Both the position numbers and the translations under genes were made by a program. The notes under the pieces were generated by a model. It had not been told where the DNA came from. It saw only the letters and a program-made list of their open reading frames with translations, and ran no database searches. Positions 1 through 9,600 of a stretch of DNA of 64,000 bases are shown here, piece after piece (position 1 is the first letter of the stretch; each line of letters opens with the position of its first letter). The DNA comes from an uncultured Bacteroidota bacterium (lineage in GTDB: Bacteria > Bacteroidota > Bacteroidia > Bacteroidales > WCHB1-69): contig CADADB010000006.1 in the NCBI GenBank assembly GCA_902786595.1, positions 95,277-159,276 of the forward strand. Direction: 5' to 3'.

Positions 1-746
1 TGAAGGATTTATGCTACAACTCGCCGCTGCGGAAGTTCGGGTACCGATATGTGCACTATGACTCCCCGGACCGCCGCGGCGTGGATGTGGCAATGCTATA
101 TCGCGACAGTTGCGTACAGATTTTGCGAAGCCGTAAAATCCCCGTCGTGTTTCCATTCGACTCGTTCGCCCGAAACCGCGATATCCTGTACGCTGTCGTG
201 CAATTTCCATCTGGTGACTCACTCAACGTGCTGGTCAACCATTGGACCTCGCGCTATGGAGGGTATGCCGCCACGGTGCCCAAGCGCAACTGCTATGCAA
301 AGGTGGTGCGTTGTCTAGTGGACTCCCTGATGGCCGAGAATCCTCGAGCTAAGATTCTGATTACCGGTGACTTCAATGACTATGCCACGGACGAGAGTAT
401 GACGGAACACATGCGAGTGCACGAATATGGTGTTCGCTTGCCGAGAGACACACTCTACAATCTGATGCTGCCCTATGCACGGCAAAGTCTGCGCGGCTCG
501 CACAAACACGAGGACTTCTGGGGCTGTTTAGACCAGTTCATCGTTTCAGACGCTTGGTTGACCGATTCTAGTGGTGTGCATCAGATCGGAGATGCACAAA
601 TCTTTGATGCAGACTTTTTGCTTGTGGATGATGAGAAATATGGTGGGAAGAAGAACTATCGAACCTTCCTTGGGCCACGCTACATCGGTGGCTTCGCTGA
701 CCACCTGCCCGTTTATGTAACGTTCCGGGACGATGCTGGCTATTAG
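1..746 (+). CDS. endonuclease/exonuclease/phosphatase family protein, 5' end outside window
   Basis: The reading frame is open to the first base of the window, so the start codon lies upstream and only the C-terminal part (about 247 codons) is seen. It carries hallmarks of the DNase I-like metal-dependent hydrolase fold: NHWTSRYGG, the GDFND motif (metal and phosphate ligands), and a terminal DHLPVYV that provides the catalytic Asp-His. Proteins of this type in Bacteroidota are often secreted and hydrolyse nucleic acid or phosphodiesters, but the substrate cannot be told from sequence. The last residues and the TAG stop fall inside a degenerate 7-bp repeat (736-770). Confidence 0.85.
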   Translation, partial: KDLCYNSPLRKFGYRYVHYDSPDRRGVDVAMLYRDSCVQILRSRKIPVVFPFDSFARNRDILYAVVQFPSGDSLNVLVNHWTSRYGGYAATVPKRNCYAKVVRCLVDSLMAENPRAKILITGDFNDYATDESMTEHMRVHEYGVRLPRDTLYNLMLPYARQSLRGSHKHEDFWGCLDQFIVSDAWLTDSSGVHQIGDAQIFDADFLLVDDEKYGGKKNYRTFLGPRYIGGFADHLPVYVTFRDDAGY

Positions 747-770
747 CTGCTGGCAGTTGACGGTTGGATG
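736..770. repeat. degenerate 7-bp tandem repeat, 5 units
   Basis: Five consecutive heptamers of the type TTRGCTG/CTGGCAG/TTGACGG in register. The second unit contains the stop codon of the preceding gene. This is one of the weaker arrays in the window; the last two units match only in part. Confidence 0.5.
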
Positions 771-873
771 GATATGGTTTTACCGTTATATCGAGTGTTC
801 CCAGTTTTCATCAGAGAAAGAAATAAATTTATAAAACATTGTAAACCAAAATATTACACAAAAACTAATAACC

Positions 874-2949
874 ATGAAGCTTGAAAACTATCCTGTTGTG
901 AAGTTGTTGTTTCCGTACGTTATCGGTGTTGTCATTGCCTATTACGCTGATTTCGGGAATCGGATGCGTCTTGTAATGTTCCTCTTGACGGGTACGTTTT
1001 TCTTGATGGTTTTCTCATTGACCTTCGTCAAGGCATACCGTTGTCGCGTGGTAAAGACGATCGTGATGAACATCGCTTTTGTTCTTACTGGTATTTTGTT
1101 GACAGAATTACAGTTGCATCCCGATTATTCTCCAGATTATATGGAAAACAATACAGAATGGATGGTGCGAGTGGAGGAGGAGCCCACCTTGCGCAAAAAA
1201 AGCGTGAAGGTTCCGGCAATTGTTCTGACTACGGATAGAAAAAAAGAGAAAGCCAAAGCAAAAATCCTGCTCTATCTGAAACCAACTCCAGATGCTTTAG
1301 GATTACATTACGGAGATCTTTTGTTTGTTCACTCAAAGCTGTCGAGGATTCCTCCGCCCTGCAATCCCGCCACTTTCAACAACCAACGGTACATGCAGCG
1401 GCGAGGCATATTCTATTCGGGATTTGTAAATGAAAACGGCTGGGAACGCATCGGCAACAAACCGGGCAACTTGTTGAAATACTTTTCAAAAAGCACCCGT
1501 GACAAACTGACAGCCATCTACTCTTCTGCCGGAATGAGTGGTGAAGAACTGGACATTTTGAAGGCCATCCTTTTGGGTGATGACGACACCTTGGATCCCG
1601 AATTGAAAGCATCCTATTCGTCTGCGGGAGTGAGTCACATTCTATGCGTTTCTGGAATGCACGTGGGCGTTATCTTTATGATTATCAACTTCTTGCTAAT
1701 GCCACTGAATCTTTTTCGCAGTTCCAGAATTATCAAAACGATACTTGTAATGTTGGTGATCTGGCTGTATGCACACATTACCGGATTGGCCCCGTCAGTG
1801 ACCCGTTCCGCCACTATGTTCACCTTTGTGGCCATTGGACAGCTCTTGCAACGAAACACCAACGTTTTCCACAGTCTGTTTGCTTCCATGTTTATCCTCC
1901 TGATCATCCATCCGTTGCTGCTGTTCGAGGTGGGTTTCCAACTCAGCTACCTTGCTGTGGCGGGAATTGTGTTGTTCCAACCGAAGTTGTCAGCGCTATA
2001 CACGTGCAGAACTCGCATCGGACACTATTTTTGGGAGTTGGTTACGGTTTCCATGGCGGCCCAAATCGGTACTTTCCCCATTTCCATCTACTATTATGCG
2101 AAATTCCCCAACTATTTCTTGTTCTCCAACCTGTCCGTTATCACCCTCTCTTTCGCTGTCATCATCACCGGCATCTCGCTACTGCCGTTCTCGTTCATTC
2201 CCTCCTTCACCCGATATGTCTCTTGGATGCTGACAAAGGAAATCAGCATCATGAACAGCATTATCCGATTCATTGAGCATCTTCCCTGCTCAGTAACGGA
2301 AAATATTGATTACCATGTTGTTCAAGTGATTCTTTTATATGCCGTTATCGGATGTGTATGTATGTTGCTTTATCAGAGAAGCCGCAAAACGTTTTGGATT
2401 GCCAGCACCTTTTTCACCCTGTTCTCTGTTTCCTTTGCCGTGCGGAAAGTCCTGTTGGACAGCGAAACAAGATTTTTGGCCTACCATATAAGGAAAAGCA
2501 GTGCATTGGGATTTCAAAAGCAGGGCGACATGGTGCTGTTTTCGGATTCCATTCAGGACGAAAAGAGCGATTTATACCGTTACAATATCAGCAACTATGT
2601 GAGGAAGCATCATCTGAAGGTCGTGGTAGTGCCGATAGACACTTTCAGTTTTGATACGCCGTTTCTGTGCAAACGCGGGAATTTCATCCGATTTGATGAC
2701 AAAAACTACTATGTACTCAACAAAAATCAGAAAAATATGGTTCGAAACAAAAATGATAGCCCATGTGTTGACTGTCTGCTTCTTTGCCAAAATCCGAGAA
2801 TGCCTCCCGACGAGCTGATGGCGCAAATTCCTTTCAAGGAGGTAATGGCGGACGGTTCAAATTCCGATTATTGCGTGGAAAAATGGCGTGTTTTCTGTGC
2901 GGAAAATCATATTCCGTTTCATTATACAGGGGAAGAAAATGAAAAATAG
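874..2949 (+). CDS. comEC: ComEC/Rec2 family DNA-uptake channel protein
   Basis: Polytopic inner-membrane protein of 691 residues. An N-terminal DUF4131-like region with paired helices is followed by the competence domain, with the family signature SHILCVSGMHVGVIF near residue 255 and GLAPSVTRSATM near residue 303. ComEC forms the channel that carries single-stranded DNA across the inner membrane during transformation. As is usual for Bacteroidota versions, the C-terminal metallo-beta-lactamase domain of Bacillus ComEC is missing; the last 150 residues are not recognisable. It runs in the same direction as ruvA with 46 bp between stop and start. No convincing promoter is seen in the 127-bp spacer upstream. 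Confidence 0.9.
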   Translation: MKLENYPVVKLLFPYVIGVVIAYYADFGNRMRLVMFLLTGTFFLMVFSLTFVKAYRCRVVKTIVMNIAFVLTGILLTELQLHPDYSPDYMENNTEWMVRVEEEPTLRKKSVKVPAIVLTTDRKKEKAKAKILLYLKPTPDALGLHYGDLLFVHSKLSRIPPPCNPATFNNQRYMQRRGIFYSGFVNENGWERIGNKPGNLLKYFSKSTRDKLTAIYSSAGMSGEELDILKAILLGDDDTLDPELKASYSSAGVSHILCVSGMHVGVIFMIINFLLMPLNLFRSSRIIKTILVMLVIWLYAHITGLAPSVTRSATMFTFVAIGQLLQRNTNVFHSLFASMFILLIIHPLLLFEVGFQLSYLAVAGIVLFQPKLSALYTCRTRIGHYFWELVTVSMAAQIGTFPISIYYYAKFPNYFLFSNLSVITLSFAVIITGISLLPFSFIPSFTRYVSWMLTKEISIMNSIIRFIEHLPCSVTENIDYHVVQVILLYAVIGCVCMLLYQRSRKTFWIASTFFTLFSVSFAVRKVLLDSETRFLAYHIRKSSALGFQKQGDMVLFSDSIQDEKSDLYRYNISNYVRKHHLKVVVVPIDTFSFDTPFLCKRGNFIRFDDKNYYVLNKNQKNMVRNKNDSPCVDCLLLCQNPRMPPDELMAQIPFKEVMADGSNSDYCVEKWRVFCAENHIPFHYTGEENEK

Positions 2950-2969
2950 GAAGATAACCCCAAATTTTG

Positions 2970-2977
2970 TATCTTTG
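2970..2977 (+). promoter_or_regulatory. Bacteroidota -7 promoter element for ruvA
   Basis: TATCTTTG matches the phylum consensus TAnnTTTG and lies 18 bp before the ruvA start, just after the comEC stop. No clear -33 TTG was found. It favours the internal ATG at 2996 over longer upstream starts. Confidence 0.55.
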
Positions 2978-2995
2978 CCGCTTGTTTTTTTGAAT

Positions 2996-3586
2996 ATGAT
3001 AAATTACATAAAAGGCAGAATAGAAGAAGTGAATCCCGCGTACGTCATCATAGAGACCGCCGGCGGAATTGGGTATTATGTAAACATATCTCTTGCAACT
3101 TTTTCTGAGATAAAGGATTGCCAGGACATCAAACTCCTCACGCACTATATCGTGAAAGAGGATGCTCAGGTTTTATACGGGTTTGCCACGGAAGAGGAAC
3201 GGGAGCTGTTCAAGTTGTTGCTGTCCGTAAACGGCATCGGTCCGAACACTTCCCGGCTGATTCTGTCCTCCATGAGCGTGGGCGAAGTGTTGAATGCCAT
3301 TGCCACCGAAAATGTCAAAGCTATCCAATCGGTCAAGGGCATTGGCGCCAAAACAGCGCAACGAGTCGTGATTGAATTGAAAGACAAAGCGAAGAAGGCG
3401 TCTTGGGCGGATGCAACAAAAATTAACGTGGCATACAATAATAACAAATATGAAGCGTTATCTGCTCTTGTTGCTTTGGGATTTCCAAAGTCTGGAGCAG
3501 AAACTGTTTTAGACAAAATTATCAAATCCGAAGGAATACAACTATCTGTAGAAGAGCTTATTAAGAAGTCGTTGAAGTTGTTGTAA
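2996..3586 (+). CDS. ruvA: Holliday junction branch migration protein RuvA
   Basis: 196 residues, the normal length. The N-terminal OB-fold begins MINYIKGRIEEVNPAYV. Two helix-hairpin-helix motifs follow (VNGIGPNTSRLIL near residue 77, VKGIGAKTAQRVVIEL near residue 111) and bind the junction DNA. The C-terminal domain III (from about residue 148) contacts the RuvB motor. The frame is open back to 2888, but the -7 element at 2970 and the conserved N-terminus fix the start at 2996. sprA follows after 16 bp, so the two are probably cotranscribed. The resolvase ruvC is separate, at 48449-49012. Confidence 0.96.
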   Translation: MINYIKGRIEEVNPAYVIIETAGGIGYYVNISLATFSEIKDCQDIKLLTHYIVKEDAQVLYGFATEEERELFKLLLSVNGIGPNTSRLILSSMSVGEVLNAIATENVKAIQSVKGIGAKTAQRVVIELKDKAKKASWADATKINVAYNNNKYEALSALVALGFPKSGAETVLDKIIKSEGIQLSVEELIKKSLKLL

Positions 3587-3602
3587 CAAAAAAGGAAGAA
3601 AT

Positions 3603-6600
3603 TTGAAAGTAAGACAATATATATATGCTGTCATAGTAGCATTTCTATTCATCGGATTCGGGCATCTGAGTTTGCGTGCTTCGAATTCGATTGGAGTGCA
3701 TAATGCTTTACCTGTAGGGGAGATGTTGTTGTATCCTATATGTCCTCCCGATACAAATCCGCCGACCTTGCCCCAACCGGACAACAATCCGCTGAATCCA
3801 CCCACAAACAACCCTTTCTATCTTCAGAATCCTCCGGGTATTGGTCCGTCCATCATCTATGACCCTACTACCAACACGTACAATTTCCAGTACATGACGG
3901 GTAACACCCCGTTTGGACCTGGTGCCTACATGAACATTAATGAATACATTGACTACGACCTGCAACAGAGCATTCACGACTATTGGCAGAATCAAAGTCG
4001 CAGTATCGGCGGCAAAGGAAATTCGCGAACAGGCAGCGGTCTGATTCCGCAACTGCATATTGGGGGTGACATTTTTGAAGGCATCTTCGGCAGCAACACG
4101 ATAGATATCCGCCCTTCCGGAAACCTCGGATTGAAATTAGGGGTCAAATATGTCAAAACAGACAACTTCAACATTCCGGTCAAAAAGAGACGCAATCTGC
4201 AACTTGACTTTGACGAGGATATTCAATTGAACTTGTTGGCGAAAATCGGTGAAAAAATCGAATTCAACTTGAATTACTCCACCGACGAGCTGTCCGTAAC
4301 TACCAAATCGGACCAGATCAAGCTGAAATACAACGGCAAGGAAGATGACATTCTGCAATTGATTGAATTCGGCGACATCACTTTCCCGTTGAACAGCACT
4401 CTGATTACGGGTAGTCAGAGTTTGTTTGGTGTAAAGACGCAACTCAAATTCGGGAACCTGTTTGTCACGGCGGTGGCTTCACGGAAAAAGAGTTCTTCAC
4501 AATCCATCACGATTTCAGGGGGCGCAGAAGAGACTGAATTCTACTTCCGGGCTGACGAATATGAGGAAAACAAGCACTTCTTCCTCGGACAGTTCTTTGA
4601 GGAGCATTACAACCAATACCTCAGCACATTACCTCTCGTAAGTTCTCCTATCATCATCACCAAGATCGAAGTTTGGCGTACCACAGTGGGCTCGGCTACT
4701 ACAAACAACCGAAACATCGTGGCTTTTACGGACTTGGGTGAATATGACCCTGAATTTTCAAACCTTTCGTATAACCCGGCATATTCGGGAGGCCAATATC
4801 CTGACAACAACATCAACAATTTGACTGCCTATGCTGACAGTTCTTTGATCCGCAATATCGCCAACGTGTCTGGCAACATGCAGTCGCTTGGCTTGAAATC
4901 GGGGACCAACTATGAGAAAGTGGAGAGTGCACGCTTGCTTTCTCCCAGCGAATATACGGTGAATACCAAATTGGGTTTCATTTCATTGAATTCGGCTTTG
5001 GCCGCTGACCAAGTGCTGGCAGTGGCGTTCCAATATACGGTCATTGGTGACGACCATGTTTATCAAGTGGGTGAGTTTTCCAACGAGGTGGCCACCCCGA
5101 ACTGTATTCGAGTCAAATTGCTGAAGAGTTCCAGCTTGAACACCAAGTCGCCGTTGTGGAAACTTATGATGAAGAACGTTTACAGTCTTTCCGCTTATCA
5201 GCTTTCTCCCGACAAGTTCCGTCTGAACGTTTTATACACGGGCGATGCGGAAGGCACTCCCAACGGTTTCTTTACCCAAGGGGCACAGAAGGGTATTCCT
5301 TTGATCCGACTCATGGGATTAGACCGTTTGAACAAACAGCAAGACCCCACGCCAGACGGTGTTTTCGACTTCATTGACGGAGCGGCCACCAAAGGCGGTA
5401 CCATTAATTCCAACAATGGACGTGTCTATTTCCCAACTACGGAGCCGTTCGGTAAAGATTTGCGTGCCGTGCTTGACGACCCTGAGCTGGCTGACAAATA
5501 TGCGTTCGATTCGCTCTATACGATGACGAAGACGATGGCGCAGCAGATTACCAACAAGAACAAGTATTACATTGAGGGAAGCTATCGTTCGTCTTACGGT
5601 TCCGAGTATCATTTCCCCAGCGGAGGCGCGACGAAGTCGGTCAAAGTGACCGCCGGTGGCGTTTCTTTGACGGAAAACGTGGACTATACAGTCAACTATG
5701 ACATGGGTGTGGTGACCATCATCAACCAAAGCATTTTAGCTTCAGGTACTCCCATTACGGTCACACCGGAAACCGATGACAACTACCAGACAGACAAACG
5801 GATGTTCGGGGTGAATTTGGATTACGTTTTCTCGCAAGACTTCACTATAGGGGCAACTTTGTTGAACCTTCGCGAACGTCCTATCACCAATAAGGTCAAC
5901 TATGGTGACGAACCCATCAACAACTTGATATGGGGTATGAATTTCGCCTATAAAGCCGAACTTCCTTTTATCACCAAAGCCATTGACTTGCTGAGTTTCC
6001 ATCATACCACCACCAAATCGTATCTGAATTTGGACGGTGAGTTCGCGCATTTCATCCCCGGTCATAACCGGCAGATTGGCAAGAGTGGTACCACTTATAT
6101 TGACAATTTCGAGTCGGCGAAATCGACCATAGATTTGATGAATATGGGCAACTGGGTGCTGGCATCCACGCCTCAAGGTCAACCAGACCTTTTCCCCGAG
6201 GCCTCTCCAGTGACCATCTCTGCCTCTGCCCGTCGTCATTTGGCATACGGGTTTAACCGAGCCAAGATGGCATGGTACACCATTGACCCGTTGTTCTACA
6301 ACGGCGGTACCGCAGTTCCGTCGAATCTGACCGCAGAAGATCTTTCACAGCCATATACCCGTGCGGTGTATGAACCCGAGCTTTTCCCCTATAAGGAGCA
6401 ACCTACCACAGCGCTTTCCACCTTGATGACCGTGTTTAACATTGCTTATTTCCCTTCTGAACGCGGGGCGTACAACTATGATGTCGATGGGTCGGAAGGA
6501 TTCTCCCGAGGATTGAATGAGGACGGTACCCTGCGTGATCCCGAAACCCGTTGGGGCGGTATCATGCGGAAGTTCGACAACACCGACTTCGAATCCTCCA

Positions 6601-9600
6601 ACTACGAATATATCGAGTTCTGGATGATGGACCCGTTCATTGAGAACCCTGAACACAAAGGTGGTAAGCTCTATTTTAACTTAGGAGATATTTCCGAGGA
6701 TATTTTGCGTGATGGACGTAAATTCTATGAAAACGGTTTGCCAACTGATGAATCCGATCAAGATATTGAGTTTACCCCTTGGGGACGTGTGCCTACCAAA
6801 CAAATGATAGTGAATGCCTTTGACAACAAAACGGGTTCACGTATCTATCAGGATGTTGGTTACGATGGTTTACCGTCCGTCCGTGAAGCCGAGTATTTCC
6901 AGGAAACATTCCTTGACAGAGTTGCTGCGGCCTTTGGTGTTGGTTCCCAGGCCTATCAGATGGCGCTGGCTGACCCTTCTGCTGACGATTATCACTACTT
7001 CAGGGGTAGTGATTACGATGAGGCAGACCTTAAAATCACAGAACGTTATAAATATTTCAACAACGCTGAAGGCAACTCCCCGGAGCAAGGCCAGGGTGGC
7101 GAGAACTATCCTACCTCCGCTACCAGCATGCCTAACATGGAGGATATGAACAATGACAACACCTTGAGCGAGGATGAACGCTACTACCAATATGTCATTG
7201 ACTTGTCTCCTGATAAAATGGTGGTGGGTGAGAACTATATCAATGATGTTTACGAAGGACACCCCAGAGCGCTTCCCGACGGAAGCCGTCCCGCCACAAA
7301 ATGGTATCAGTTCCGTATCCCGATTCACAATCCCGACAAGGTGGTGAACAACATGTCGGGGTTCAACTCCATACGCTTCATGCGTGTTTTCATGAAAGAT
7401 TTCGAGGAGCCCATTATCTGCCGTCTGGCCACTTTTGAGTTGGTTCGCAGCGATTGGCGCACCTATAACTTAAGCTTGCGTGAAGACGGTGACTACAATC
7501 CTACCCAAGATGATGGAGAGTGCTCATTCTATGTCGGAACGGTGAGTTTGGAAGAGAATGCCAACAGAGTGCCGATACCATACGTGCTTCCTCCCGGAAT
7601 TGTTCGGGAGCAAACGTTCGGTATGACGGCCCAACTCATCAATGAAAATGAGCAGTCTTTGACCATGAAAGTGGTCAACCTGCCTGATGGTGACTCCCGT
7701 GCCGTGTATAAGAATACCTCCTACGACTTGCGTCAGTTCAACAACCTGCAAATGTACATCCACGCGGAGGATGCCCAATCCACGGGTGACATAAAGCCGG
7801 GCGATGTCAGAGTTTTCATCCGTTTGGGTTCCGATTTCACGGAAAACTACTACGAATACGAAATTCCAGTCGAAATCACTCCTTGGAACGTCGGGCGTGA
7901 CACCAATGCCATCTGGCCAGACAAAAACCAAATGTACATCACACTGGACTCATTAGTGTCGCTGAAGATGCAGCGCAATGCCGCTGTCAGAAACGGTCTG
8001 CATCCGAGCATTATGGTGCCTTATCCGCCTAAGGGTCTTGAAAGCGAGGAAAACAGGATGTCTGTGGTGGGTAATCCTAATTTGGGAGAGATTACTACCA
8101 TCATGGTTGGCGTACGTAACCCAAAGAAACAGACCCAGGGAGTGGATCCTCATGGTTACTACGACGACATGTTGCCTAAATCTGCGGAAATATGGATCAA
8201 CGAGTTGCGTTTGAGCGGATTTGATGATCGTCAGGGATTTGCTGCACTTTTGCGTGCCCGCACCACCCTCGCTGATGTCGGTAACATCACCGTGTCGGGA
8301 ACTTATTCCACCCCCGGATACGGTGCGTTGGAACAATCCATCACCGAAAGATCCCATGAAACCAATATCAATCTGGATATTGCCACCAATATAGATGGTG
8401 GAAAACTGTTCTTCCCCGAAAAATGGAATATCCGTATCCCTATCCACTATGACTACTCTTTAGGTGTTGTTCAACCTGAATACAACCCGCTCAACCCCGA
8501 CGTGAAGATGAAGGATGACCTGGCGCAGCTTCATTCCGCAGAGGCGCGCGATTCTCTGCGTTTCTTGACAAACACCGTCACACAGCGACAGAATGTCAAT
8601 TTGATGAATGTCAGAAAAGAGCGTGATTTCTCGAAGGGCAATAACAAAATGCACCCATGGGATGTTGAAAACCTTGACTTCTCCTATTCCTACTCAGAAC
8701 TGATTCAGCGCAATGAGGATATGGAAATGAACAATGAGTTCATCCATCATGGGGAAATCGGATACACGTTCAGCACAAACCCGAAAAATTACCGGCCCTT
8801 CTCCCGTGCAAAATGGACTAAGAGCAAATGGTTGCAGCTGATTCGGGATTTCAACGTGACCCCCATGCCAAAGAATGTGACCTTCCGCACCTCTCTGCAC
8901 CGAGATTTGCAGGAGTTCAAGTATCGTCCTAAGAGCCAAGGGAATATCATTATTGATACCAATTATGTGAAATCTTTTGATTGGACAAGAAACTACGGCA
9001 TCAACTGGGATATTTTCCAAAGCTTGAAACTGGAGTTCAAAGCCGATGCATCCGCACGCATTGACGAACCGGACGGACGTATTGACACTCGCGTGAAAAA
9101 GGACTCCTTGTGGCACTGTATCGGCAAAGGTGGCCGAACCACTGATTACCGCCAGAACTTCAATGCCACTTATCAGCTCCCGCTGAATAAAATTCCGTTG
9201 TTCAAGTTTGTGAGTGCGAACGTGCGCTACACCTCCATGTACACATTCACGGCCTCCGCACTCTCCCTTGCCTATCTGGGCAACACCATCCAGAATTCTC
9301 AAAATGTTCAAGGAAATGCTTCTTTGAATTTCGTGACACTTTATAATTCTGTCCCCTACCTTAAAAAGGTGAATCAAGGCATTCTCCAAAACAATAAATC
9401 CGGCAAAAACGCCAATCCAAAGGATCAAAAAGGCAAAGGTTCCAAAGATGTTGAAGAGGATATCGAAGAGGAAATCCAAAAAGGTAAAAAAGGCAAGGGT
9501 AAAGACAAAAACGATTCCCTGAAGGAAAAACCGCAGATTGGTAGGATTATTCTGGACGGAACTGTGCGCCTGTTGATGTCTGTCAGGAATGTATCTGCAA

